Shown here piece after piece: positions 1 through 11,418 of a DNA stretch of 64,000 bases. The notes below the pieces were generated by a model that made no database searches, was not told the origin of the DNA, and saw nothing but the letters and a program-made list of their open reading frames with translations. The position numbers and the translations under genes were made by a program. Within the stretch, counting starts at the first letter, position 1; each line of letters opens with the position of its first letter. The stretch comes from Smallanthus sonchifolius (Eukaryota; Streptophyta; Magnoliopsida; Asterales; Asteraceae): NCBI GenBank assembly GCA_023525975.1, contig CM042034.1:7261501-7325500 (forward strand), in the 5' to 3' direction.

Positions 1-333
1 TAAGGGCTACATGTGATGGCTATTCCAAGAGTCAGGGTACGTCACCTATGAATTAGACCGGAAAAAAAACATTTACTACGAACATACAAAAAGACATTTT
101 TATAAATACACGAGTAATAACAATTAGCGACCATAAAATCTCGTATTTGTGTGAGTTATTATGATATAACCATATAAGAAAAATAACCACTTTTTTTTTC
201 TTTTATAATTTATATCATTACAAGTAAATAAACTAGTTAATAAAGTTGAAGATACTCTTGGTAAGTGATTGCCTGAAAAAACTCAACTGCAATTTGAAAG
301 CTTCCCCCCATAATCCCTCTTGTGTAGCCAGCC
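1..333. other. AT-rich upstream region of the SDR gene
   Basis: I see no gene here. It is AT-rich sequence that would hold the promoter and 5' leader of the SDR gene starting at 334. No clear TATA box or cis-element stands out. Confidence 0.4.
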
Positions 334-1532
334 ATGTGTGATGCATTAGTCTCACCGCCGTCTATACTAATCCCCAGAAAGCTTCAAATTTCAACTCCCC
401 CAAATTGCCCATTCAAAACCCTAATTAGGTCAAGTGTTCATGCCTCTGTGAATCAAAATCATTCCAACAGATGGTCTCTTCAAGGGATGACGGCTCTTGT
501 TACCGGCGGCACCAGAGGAATTGGGTACACTTAACAAATCTTTGCCTTTCTTATCATATGATTTGATACTTATCTTAATAACTTATGATTTATGCTTGGA
601 GCCCTAAGTAATAACGATTTGGGTATTTTGTATATAAGATTTTAAGTTAAATTCAACATATATAAATGTGATTCTTTGAGTTTGCAAATCACATGTGCTG
701 CAATTCAACATCAACATTGTTATGTGATAACATATAGAGACTATAGGGAAGGGTTCAAATACTAACCAACCAACTTTTTATGTGATAACCGTGCTAACCA
801 CTATAACACAATCACATAGTTTATAAATTATTTTTTCTTTTAATTGTTAAAATAGTATTTAAGTATCTTGAATAAATATTTTTAACGTAAATACGGAAAT
901 GATGAGTCTTACGTATACGTACCAAATAATGTTACATATACGTGACACATAGTGTTTACATATATGTAACATTAACATAATGATAATTGTTACATATACG
1001 TAACACTATGTTTGAGACTGGTTATCATGGTTATCACATAAATATTGGTTAGCATTTGAACCTCACCCAGAGACTATATTGGTGCAAAATTTTGTGAACA
1101 TAAACCACATTTTAAAAAAATTGGGTATGAAATCTGTTAATTGCATTGAATACTTTGATAACATAGAGCTGCATTTTGATTTATGATGTCAAACTCCGGG
1201 AGTATATGATATTATGATTGAGTTTAGGATTTTGTGTTTTCTATGTATAGACGTGCGATTGTGGAAGAATTGGCTGGACATGGGGCGATCATACATACTT
1301 GTGCTAGAAACGAGTCTGAACTGAATAGCTGTTTAAAGGGTTGGCTGGATGAGGGGTTTAAGATTACTGGTTAAGTCTGTGATGTGTCTTCACCGCGTGA
1401 CCGTGAAAAGTTAATGGATGATGTTTCTTGCTTGTTTGGTGGAAAGCTTTATATACTTGTAAGTACTTAATTTCATTCTTTGTTTGGTTGGTTGCGTTAA
1501 TGGTTACATAATTATGAATCGTAGTAAGGGAA

Positions 1533-2024
1533 CTTGGTTTTAAAAGGCGAGATGCGCTCCGAGCGCGAGGTTCGCGAGTCACATACGGTGAGGTGTTTGT
1601 TATTAAAGAAAAATAGTAAAGATTATTTATAGAAAATATTTTAACTTGTTAACTTTTAAGCACTAAAATATAAGATATTAAAATTTAAAATACATAAATA
1701 CAAAAAATAGCTCTAGGTACAGCTAAAGAAACTTTATGTATAACTAAAAGAAGCCTAACTCTAATTACTAACTAAGTACAAGCAGTCTATGCATAAGGTG
1801 CAAGCTTATAATACAGTATTCTAAAACAAATCAGCAATAAGTGAACATATAAATAGAAAGAGTACTGGTCTAACTTGTTCAAATACTAGTCAACTGCATG
1901 ATGCGCCGTATTAAACCGCATCGCGTGCTCATCATGGAATCACATTGCATCAACTGCAGGGATGCGTTTTTATCATTGCATCATGTCCATTTGACGCGCA
2001 TGATGTTCGCATTTTTAAACCAAG
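1533..2024. mobile_element. MITE-like insertion in SDR intron 2
   Basis: The ends are near inverted repeats: the left reads cttggttttaaaaggcga and the right, reverse-complemented, reads cttggtttaaaaatgcga. The flanks taagggaa and ctaaggaa look like a decayed 8-bp target duplication, as hAT elements make. No coding capacity was seen. Confidence 0.5.
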
Positions 2025-2059
2025 CTAAGGAAGATGATAAAAGTAGTGATGGAGCCAAC

Positions 2060-2280
2060 CCCTCCCTTCAGTTTTTGTAATAAATAGATTTTATCAGACA
2101 AGTTCTGCAGTTATCATATTTATCTGTGTAATATTATACACTAGTCTCTATGTATATTTGGTACACAATCAATATACAATCATTCTTCCTAGTTTAACTT
2201 GGTATCAAAGCCAAGTTGCTTCTGAACCTTAAAGTCATAATTTGAATCAATTTTCACATTTTCTTTGCTCCACCTCCCAG
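2060..2280 (+). mobile_element. Degenerate Copia-like LTR end with primer-binding site
   Basis: tggtatcaaagc (2200-2211) matches the usual plant initiator-Met tRNA primer-binding site with one change. It follows an LTR-like AT-rich stretch with tatatttggtacacaatc-type sequence. No internal coding region follows before exon 3 at 2372, so this is only a remnant inside the SDR intron. Confidence 0.4.
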
Positions 2281-2624
2281 AAAAAAATGGTACTTGATTT
2301 GTAAATTTATAAACATATGAAAGCCTCTTGTGATCTTACAATAGTATAACTTTTGTGGATTGCATCAGTAGGTAAACAATGTTGGGACAAATATTCGGAA
2401 GCCTATGGTGGATTTAACAGCCGAAGAATTTTCCATGTTAATGTCGACAAATTTTGAATCTGTTTTTCATATCTGTCAACTTGCCCATCCTTTTCTTAAA
2501 GCATCAAGAACAGGCAGCGTTGTGTTCACTTCATCTGTCTCCGCCTTTGTCTCACTCAAGTCCATGACACTCCAAGGAGCCACAAAAGGTAAAATAAATT
2601 CTGATATTGTTTTATGATACAACA

Positions 2625-2887
2625 TAGAAGTGGCAAAATTCATGGGTCATTAACATGTCAAAACATTTTAGGGCCAAAACGGGTCAGTTTTTAAGGGCCG
2701 GGTTAACACTCTCTTTTGTGTATTTTGTTGGATTTTTTTAAAAAAATTATAAAACAATTTTGGTGGTTTTGAAAATCGACAACATTTTGGGTAATGTTCG
2801 ATTTTAACCATTTGACCCATTTGGAGACAGAGATAGAAAGTACAACCAAAATCAATCCACTTTTAGACAAATGGGTTGCCACCTCTA
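2625..2887. mobile_element. hAT-type MITE in SDR intron 3 (TAGAGGTGGCAA family)
   Basis: A 263-bp element with terminal inverted repeats tagaagtggcaa and (reverse complement of the right end) tagaggtggcaa. The 8-bp flanks atacaaca and atacaaag are a target duplication with two mismatches. The interior is rich in gggtca/tgaccc. Related copies lie at 54846-55197 and 55630-55974. Confidence 0.65.
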
Positions 2888-3329
2888 ATACAAAGATTAG
2901 TGATTGTTGATGAAAAAGTAATCGTATTTACATGTCATTAATCTGTTTTAGGAGCTATTAATCAGCTTACAAAAAATTTGGCTTGTGAATGGGCAAAAGA
3001 TAATATCAGAAGCAATGCTGTTGCCCCTTGGTATATCAAAACCTCCATGGTAGAACAAGTAAGTTCCTGGCTTCTTGAATGATTACAAACAAACCACCAT
3101 TCTTGATTTAAGTTAATAACTCGGGTCAGGTTTAATTTAGGTATTAAGTAACAAAGAGTATGTCGAAGAGGTTCTTCATTGCACGCCACTTGGGCGACTC
3201 GGGGATCCAAACGAGGTGTCATCACTAGTTGCATTTCTTTGCATGCCGGCTTCGTCATACATTACTGGGCAGATCATATGTGTTGATGGCGGGATGACTG
3301 TAAACGGTTTCTACCCGCGATACAGCTAG

Positions 3330-3773
3330 GTTTTTCTTATAATCCTGTTTTTCTCTTTAGGGGTAAGCATTTGTAGTACCATATTGGCTATGTTACTTGT
3401 GCAAGTAATGACTTGTAAATGGTGCAGATTTGTTCATTCATTGACGTTTGAAATGATGATGGCAATCATGTCACTTTTATAACTGGTTATCTTTTCTTTT
3501 CAGTTGTTTCTTGTTGATTTTACTATAAAACTAACAAGATTGAATAATAATGCACAAAAATATGTATGTGCATTGTCTTTTTATGCAGATAAATTTACTA
3601 ATTTGTTTATAAACTTTACTTGTTTTGAGTTGTATGTTTAAAGCTAGAGTTCGGCTTGTGAATAATTTTATAAACTCGAACTTGACTGATGCCCGGCTTG
3701 TTTATTATTTCAATGTTTTTTTATTTATATTTGTAATGATCTTTTTATATAAATATATATATATATATATATA
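3330..3773. other. Downstream region of the SDR gene
   Basis: Presumed 3' UTR and AT-rich spacer ending in an (AT)n microsatellite at about 3751-3773. A Helitron 3' end starts immediately after. No gene is seen. Confidence 0.4.
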
Positions 3774-4137
3774 CTAGGTTAGTTACCCGTGTATTACAAG
3801 GGTTGAAAACATTCAAAATGTGAAATGATAGACTGTGTACACAATAAAAAATATCTAGAATCTAGAAATATACTATAAAATAAATAGTGCATTATATTGA
3901 TTGAATACATAACACTATGAGAAATTAATAATTTTAAATAGAGGGACTTGTAACGTAAATAATATAAAAATATAATAAAGAAATTTATAATTTCTTTATT
4001 TTTAACTGATTATTATATTCTTTAAATGCATAATCCTTGACCAAATTTTGTGGTGTGGTAGTTTAAGCCGGAAAAAAAAGTTTCTCATGTCCTCAATGAA
4101 TGACACGTGTCACTTGAGATTTTTATTTATTAGAGAA
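3774..4137 (-). mobile_element. Short non-autonomous Helitron
   Basis: Read on the minus strand, the 3' end is a hairpin (acccttgt / cacgggt) followed by aactaac and CTAG, with host T next (plus-strand a3773). The 5' end is TTCTCTAATAAATAAAAATC. There is no target duplication, as expected for A/T insertion. The 364-bp element has no coding capacity. The 5' boundary is less certain than the 3' end. Confidence 0.6.
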
Positions 4138-4172
4138 GTAAAATATATATTTGTAATTGTGGTTATATATAT

Positions 4173-4625
4173 TAGGGGTGTGAAAAAAACTGATAAACCA
4201 AACCGAAGCCAAATAAACCTATAAAACTACACCGAAATAACTTAATCCAATCAAAAACCGATGGTCCAGTTTAACCATTTTCTGAAAATTGGGTCGGTTA
4301 TGGTTTTATCATAACAAAAATAACCAAAAAGATCAAAATGAATGTATGGATTAATTTTTTTCTTTGAATGGTTGTTTACAAATATATGGATTATAATTCA
4401 TTTTTAATGTTATGTAATATATAATAAATGGTAAAGCTCAAAAAAAGTTAAGTTCAATTGTGTAATACTAAATTAGAAAGTTGTTAAAAATTTAAGCTCA
4501 TAGTTAGTGTTAGTTCAGAATCTAAACAATTTAGGTCCAAAACCGAAAACCATAAAAATCGAAACTTATCCATTTTCTAAAACTGAGAAACCGAAATTTC
4601 AGTTTCGGTTCTATTCAAGCCTAAA
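4173..4625. repeat. aaccgaa-rich interspersed repeat
   Basis: It begins ttaggggtgtgaaaaaaact and is rich in ccgaaacc/ggttcggt words that read inversely at the two ends. This is the layout of a non-autonomous DNA transposon. The boundaries are approximate and no target duplication was fixed. Confidence 0.35.
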
Positions 4626-5283
4626 ATTGACTCATCACTCGTATTATGTATTACATAAAACATATTTTGTACTTTTTTAAGATAATTACATTTAGTAATA
4701 TATATTATATGAATACTATTACAATTAGGACCCAATCAAAGTTGGTGTATAAAGCTGGAGTCGATTAAGCTCGATTTGTTTGTACCATAATTTCTTACAA
4801 ATTGTTTAATATATTTTTTTCAATATGTTAAGTATGAATCAACTAATTACTTTGATTGTTTTTAAATGGTGGATGGAGTTGGTTATCTACTAATTACATT
4901 CTTTTTAGTTTTTTTCTTTTTCTAACAAAACACAGTTTTTTAACCATTCATCAAGTTACTAATCATGTATTTTATGATGTAACATACCTTGTTGACATGA
5001 CATTGTTAAAAAGTTTAATACTCTTTTATTAAATTAATGAATTGAAACTATTGGACTCAAATAGTAAATTGGAGCAAACCATAGATACTCAAAACGAAAT
5101 TTACTCTATTAAATTTAAGAATAATATTAAAATACTTTAATAAAATCAACTTAAATACCCGTAATTAGAAAAGAAAGAAAAACAAATTACTACCTAAAGT
5201 TGTGATTAAAATAAGTAAAGCATCTTAATTTCCCTCAAATAAAGTAAAATAAAACATTTAGGTGGCTATTACCATATTCTCCT

Positions 5284-5740
5284 CTGGGACTGTACACGAG
5301 CCCAGTCGAGTTAGGGTTAGCTCGTTCTTGACGGCGAGCAGAGCCGAGGTCGACTTGGTTTATAAAAGATCCAAGCCGAGCAGGATCACAAGCCGGTTTT
5401 AAGCTAGTTATTTTTAATTTATTTTGAACGAGCCTCGAATCACAGGCTATTTGAATATTCGTAGACTTAGTACTGACATGTGAATAATAATTAATATTGG
5501 ATATTGAACTAAAATTAGGATATAATTTAAAAAATATGTATAACTACTGTTTTTATGAAGCGACGAGCAGACCGGACAAAAGCATCTACTCAAACAGGTG
5601 TGTGTGTGTGTATAATAAATTGAAAATAAAATAGTTTGAGCAACTCGGTTTGTAAACGAGCCAATTTCGAACGAGTTTTTTCTGTGTTTTTTTTCGAGCG
5701 AGCTTCAGGCTACGTGCTATTTGAACATTCTTATTCCTCT
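5284..5740. repeat. gagccgagc-type interspersed repeat
   Basis: It contains repeated cgagcc/gagct words on both strands, such as acacgagcccagtcgagtt and tgtaaacgagccaatttcg. A related element lies in SMO2 intron 4 (29355-29795). Probably a non-autonomous DNA transposon with approximate boundaries. Confidence 0.35.
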
Positions 5741-6545
5741 CTAATAGAGTTCTCATGTTTAAATCTTGCTTTCATTAGTTTCCCGTTATAACCTTTTAAA
5801 AACTACATGTCTAGCAGTTGTAATTTATTAGATTACGTTGCTTAACAGGATAATTATGAATCACATCAAGTAATACAATTAAAAATAACTCTGTATCAAC
5901 GAGTGATGCATCTTCTGTTACTCGAACATGTTTTTAATAAATAAGTAGTGTAAGTTTATACATCTAAATTCACGTTAATCTATTTAAATTATGCCATTTA
6001 AAAAATATACTCTAACTTCTGTTTTATAATTATTTTAAATTTTGTAAATCAGTTTTTATGAATTTACATCATATTTTTTTCCTTTTCAATCAATTTCGGT
6101 AATTAGTTTTTATCATGTATAATTATTTTTTAAATATTACAATTAACAAAAACAAAAATAAAATGCGGAGATATTATTACTCATTGAAAATTCTTTGAAG
6201 CTTTTTATATTTTCGGAGGGCCAGGTTTGTGCCAGCACATAATCGGGATAGTGACACAGCATCCTACTTGGGTCCCACTTTTATCCCCACATAATAACAC
6301 ATTTATTTACTTTACGTTTTTGAGAATACATCATCTTCATTGTCGGCCCTTCTTTTTTCATTTTTTTCAATTTTGGACCGGCATCTTTTTCAATTTTCAA
6401 TAGGATGACAATACCATGTCTCATATTTCATTGTAAAAACGTATTTTAAACCTAACCCAATATTTGTTAGTATCAGGTATACCCACGAGTAGCTAATATA
6501 TCCTTTAGTTTATTAAAAAAACACCTATTAGGATTTCTAAATATA

Positions 6546-7007
6546 GAGTAAATTATATTTTTCGTCATTTAAATATATACCAAATTTCATATATTATCCT
6601 TAAACTAAGGAAATAACAAAATCATTTATGTTTAAATTTTGTAACAATATACTTTCTTTAGTCTAATGGGGTTAGATTTTGGGGTTAAATTCTGCCATGT
6701 GCAAGGCACGTGAGAACAATTTAGTCTTTTTATATTTTTTTTCGTGAAGACAGTTTTTATAAAAAAAAAGGTGGATCCAAATCTTTACGTTAAGTACACA
6801 AATGGTCACTAAAAGATTATAATGACTAAACTACCCTCATGTGGCTCACATTACAAAACTTAAGCCTAAAATCTAATCCCTGTTAGACCAAAGGACGTAA
6901 ACTGTTATAAAATTTAAACATAAATTATGTTTTTTTATATTTTCTTAGTTTGAGGATAATATTTTAAATTTAGCATATACTTAAAAGACGAAAAATGTAA
7001 TTTACTC
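6546..7007. mobile_element. Mutator-type MITE with long inverted repeats
   Basis: A 462-bp foldback element. The left end gagtaaattatatttttcgt pairs with the right end acgaaaaatgtaatttactc, and the inverted similarity continues for roughly 150 bp. It is flanked by the 9-bp duplication ctaaatata (6537-6545) / ttaaatata (7008-7016), with one mismatch. The TSD length and long TIRs point to the Mutator superfamily. There is no ORF of note. Confidence 0.75.
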
Positions 7008-7191
7008 TTAAATATATTTGTTTCTTGTCATTCTAAATTTTATATAGTTTTCTGTTTATAACAAATACACCAAATTATAATACAATAGATTATATATATA
7101 GATATATCAATGTCGTCGTCAAAGTGTTTTTATCTAAAATATGTAAATTTTGTTATGATGTAAATCTCAAATGATAACTTAAATAGTATAC

Positions 7192-7641
7192 CAAACCAAA
7201 CCAAACGTACCCAGTATAATCCCACACATAGCTAACGCTATTAGTAGGGTCTGGGGAGGGTGTGATGAGGGCAAACCTTACCCCTATCCCAAGGGATAGA
7301 GAGGCTGCTCCCGTATAGACCCCCGGCTCCATGGGAAAGAAAAAGATAAAAATATAAATAAAATTAATGAGTAATAAAGTAAAATAAATTTAACAGTAAT
7401 CTAACAATTAGCAGTGTATGACTAGAGTATATTAGTCACAAGAAACAAGACATACGCAAAATCTTTGCTAAACAACTCTACTCTCCCACACAACGGGTCA
7501 CTCATCCTAAAACCCTAATACGACGTCTCCATGAAATCCTATCATTGATCATGTTCTCTGAGAGGTGTAAATCTAGCAAATCAAGCCTAATCCTCTCATC
7601 CCACGTTAATTTCGGTCTCCCCCTGCTCCTTTTCGTATACT
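7192..7641 (-). mobile_element. 5'-truncated RTE-type LINE
   Basis: A 450-bp insertion flanked by a perfect 18-bp target duplication (7174-7191 and 7642-7659; ataacttaaatagtatac). On the minus strand it opens with the last ~45 codons of a LINE ORF, containing RGRPKLTWDERIRLDLLDLH and ending RRRIRVLG-stop (stop at 7502-7504). The 3' UTR follows, with the typical ccgggggtctatacgggagc block and a ggattatactgggt end. The tail is a short (gtttg)n-like run. This is the C-terminal signature of plant RTE/LINE polyproteins. The insertion is dead on arrival through 5' truncation. Confidence 0.88.
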
Positions 7642-7659
7642 ATAACTTAAATAGTATAC

Positions 7660-9120
7660 GAAATATAAATAATATTATCAAATACATAATATAAAAAAAA
7701 TTATTTTTTTATATAATGAAACATTGTTAGTAATGAAATTCGGTGAAAGAAAAATACAATGCTTTAGAATAATATCGGTGTGCACTCAATATTGTAACAC
7801 GACACGATTCTTGAACAAACATATAATAAGTTTCGTGCATTAAAGTGTAAAATAACTGGATTGTAATAATATTTTAATGTGTTAGGATAGACGATAGCCC
7901 ACCACAATATATGGAAAAGAAACGATAAGAAAAACCTATTACGAGTCTACATATCATATTCTAATAAACCCCAAGAATAGCATTCTAATAATTTAATTTT
8001 TATTCTTATACCATAAATAATTTACGTTTTTAACCCGTTTAGTTTCTACTAATTTCGTTTTCTTGTAATAATTTTTGTTCACCAACTAAAAAAACAGAAT
8101 ACACAGTTGTTTTTAATTTTTTTGTCAACATTTCGATATAATTTTTTTTGAAAATATAATTGTATTAAAAATCGAGTATTTTATTTTAAGGTAAACTGTA
8201 GCGAGTACCATTATCGTTCTGGTACCGTGACAAACCGAACCGATAATGAGCGAACAACATCGTTGCCGGTATTGGTATTATCAAAACCGATATCGGTGTT
8301 CATTTTTATGATTTTCGTTTGATGTAAAGCACCTCTTTATTTTCTGGGTTACATCGTGCAACATTTATTTGACAAAACCATGGTAAATAAACTTTTTTTT
8401 TTCTGTCATAAGCTATACCGAGTTTTGGTGCATTCATGAACCGAACCGATAATAAACGGACAACATCGGTGCCGTTTAAATCGATGTAAAACACATGTAG
8501 TTTTTTAGTTTTAGTTTTTTATTTGGGTTTTATTTTTATGGTTTTTTGTTCTTGACGGTTTCACACGGTTTTGTCTTTTCGTTTAACAACTTGTTTTTTT
8601 TTCTTTCATTTATACAACGTGACTTCTTCGTGATTTTCCATTATATTTTCTCTGAAAGCTTTTTTGTCAACGTTTTTATGTTTGAAATCAAGTGAACTTA
8701 ACGTATACGTCATCGCAACGCGAGGGTTAACGCCCACTATAGTTAACATTAAGGATCAACCGTATCAAAACATATCAACTTGACATCAATTACAAGAGTA
8801 TGTAGTGAAGTAAAATCATTTACTTTTAATGTAATATACTTGGGACCATACAATGTGAACTTTTTTGTGTGTTCGTTACACGCACTATGGATCTTTTTCA
8901 ACTTCATTATACTAAATAAAAATTACTAGTTCTATAAATATAGTTACAATTAATGTCTAAATTAAAAACATTTTAGTATAATTTACCCTATATTTAAAGG
9001 AGTTAATTTATTTACTTTTTTTTTAACAAAAACATTTTACACCTAAATACCACGTAGTTAACTTTTCACTTGCAAGTATTTGACACTCACACCACTTTTG
9101 TGAGAGGACAAAATCATACC
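7660..9120. other. AT-rich intergenic DNA with a ccgataccg-type repeat
   Basis: No gene is seen. About 8190-8490 holds two related blocks with aaccgaaccgataat and catcggtgccg words. A similar block occurs near 51770-51910, so this is an interspersed repeat. The rest is AT-rich and featureless to the eye. Confidence 0.35.
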
Positions 9121-9826
9121 ACTAGATCATAAATAAGTCAAAGTTATTTACTATTACAAAATTCACAAAACTCATTCATAGCATTGCACGTCGTCTTTAG
9201 TGTTACCCATTGTAAGATTCTAGTGATAGCATGACATGATTAACACGTCTACACACTCACAAACCTAGTACAATCTATCGCACGACTTGAGTACTTTTGT
9301 TTCGAGCATTATAAAAGATATATTTGTACATTCATGTTCCTACACTTGTCCACTATATTATTCGAACTAGATCATGGATGAGTCAAAGTTATTTACTATT
9401 ACAAAATTTACATTTGTCTTTAGTGTCACCCATCGTAAGATTCTAGTGATAGCACGACATGATTAACACGTCTACACACTCACAATCCCAGTACAATCTA
9501 TCGCACGACTTGAGTACTTTTGTTTCGAGCATTATAAAAGATATATTTGTACATTTATGTTCCTACTTGTCCACTATATTATTCGAACTAGATCATAGAT
9601 GAGTCAAAGTTATTTACTATTACAAAATTTACACAACTCATTCATAGCATTGTACGTTGTCTTTAGTGTCACTCGTCGTAAGATTCTAGCGATAGTACAA
9701 CATGATTAACACGTCCACTCTCACAATCCTAGCACAATATATCGCACGACTAGAGTACTTTTGTTTCAAGCATTATAAAAGATATATTTGTACATTCATG
9801 TTCCTACTTGTCCACTACATTATTGA
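9121..9826. repeat. Three-copy tandem repeat, unit about 240 bp
   Basis: The copies start at 9121, 9366 and 9587, each beginning actagatcat(a/g)(a/g)at. They share blocks such as attctagtgatagca and gagtacttttgtttcgag. Copy 1 is 245 bp. Copy 2 is 221 bp because it lacks a ~22-bp block around cactcattcatagc. Copy 3 is about 240 bp. There is no coding potential. Confidence 0.85.
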
Positions 9827-11418
9827 ACACATTTAAAAGTACAAACCCACTTATATTCATAGCATTTGCCATTATACACTAATAAGTTTTAACCATTTGT
9901 TTTCTTAGTACGCTCACAAATGCAAGCACTCATCTTCCTTGCAATATCAATATGACAATTTTGATACTAGCATTCCCGTTCATGTATTGAGTACACCTTC
10001 TGTGACATTATTGTGGTTTATACATAATTTGTTAACATATTAAAACATTGTTCCAATGCCAAAGGGCATGATTTGAATATTCACGTATTATATGAAATGT
10101 TATGTTTCAAGACTTATAAATGCCTAAGAATTCAAACATCCTCACAACATTTGGCATGATTCAAACAAACATTTATGTTGCTAACACCAATTCGATCAAG
10201 GATTCAAAACATACCTTTTAAACGTGTTTTATATATCAATCACCGTTTGGCTCTAGCATCCCCTACGAATTATTTAACGAAAAATCATTGAAAATATCAC
10301 TTTCAAGTATGTGTTTTAACAAAAAATATCACATTTTTTGAAAAATTAAACAAAATAACATTCCGCAATGATCTTTCTACATGATAGTCAACATGCCGCT
10401 GAGTGGTCGCACGACTTAATATGTGATTTTTCGCTAATGCTCCTTGTTTGTGTTTAATTAAATATTAAGTTTAAGATTTAATTATTTAAAATTAAATATG
10501 GGGCGTGAAACCACTACGCACCATAGTGATTCTGGACAGTGATTGCACCTATGATTATGTGGCAGTGATGTGGCGGGGCGTGAAACCACTACGGATAGTC
10601 TAAGTCCGCATTTATAGAATTAAAGTACGTTACACGAGAAAAAAGTAGTTATTCTATAACCCAAGTGTCAATAGTTTTTTTAACATAACCGTATAAATGC
10701 ATCGCATTGTTTTCTTAAGGTTGTCTTTGAATTAGAAGAACCATAACTATACACCTTAAACCACAATATTATACAAGGAGCATGTTATACTTACACCTAA
10801 AGATAATCTTTTGGTATATATCTCGTATCGTGGACTGAGTATGATTGATGTGACATGTTTAGTCGCTATCAGTTTATTTTTTTAGCTATACGACATGCAT
10901 CAATGTTATACGATGTCCCATGATCCTTATGGACACATCTATAATAGTACCATGAAGAAAGTATAACCTTTTCTTTTCCAAGAAGAATGCGTTAGCCCAT
11001 ATTTTATATTTTTTTACTAATAAAGTAGACGACAGAAAAATACGTTAGGGGTGACGCATGTCTAAATTGATTAGTGTATCAACTTAAAATCATAATAATC
11101 TCTTTGATATTAATATAATACTATTTAAATCCAAATAATTAGAATTGAAAAAAAGGCAATTATGGAGTAATTATAAGAAAATCAACTACTATAACAAATA
11201 TTAAGCTATATAATCATCTTTTAACTTCAAATACGAGATCATAATCTTTCAAAATCACCTTAGATATAACAAAAAAATTAAAAATTAGAAAGTATGATAA
11301 CTGAGAAAACACAGCCATTTAATTTGATTAAAAATAATTACAATGGTCTAAACTTAGATTATCATTGAATATTAGGAAGACAAATTCTTTCCCCCCAAAA
11401 CACTAATCAACAGCATTT
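9827..11418. other. AT-rich intergenic region downstream of the PP2C gene
   Basis: No gene is seen. Two copies of ggggcgtgaaaccactacg (about 10501 and 10576) mark a small repeat. Sequence near 11280-11418 is presumably the PP2C 3' UTR and terminator region. Confidence 0.35.

Larger units (their letters stand above)
334..3329 (+). pseudogene. Tropinone reductase-like short-chain dehydrogenase/reductase, five exons, in-frame stop
   Basis: Five exons join in frame: 334-524, 1251-1458, 2372-2588, 2952-3058 and 3141-3329 (stop TAG 3327-3329), 304 codons including stop. All introns are GT-AG. The product would be a classical SDR of the plant tropinone-reductase-like group (NADPH-dependent carbonyl reductases; substrates vary). 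Visible motifs are TGGTRGIG (residues 57-64, Rossmann cofactor loop), NNVG (135-138), and a C-terminal stretch with SYITGQIICVDGG and VNGF. Two features argue against a working enzyme. Codon 105 is TAA (1372-1374), at a position where relatives carry Ser in a SVCDVS context (TCA to TAA would explain it). The catalytic triad reads Ser188-x12-Gln201-x3-Lys205, so the expected Tyr is Gln. The first ~45 residues are Ser/basic-rich with few acids and could be a plastid transit peptide. The rest of the frame is intact, so a recent null allele or a base-call error is possible. Confidence 0.8.

Noticed and set aside
9121..9826. Possible CRISPR-like array
   Set aside because: Three long units without short repeat/spacer alternation, in a plant nuclear context: simple tandem duplication.
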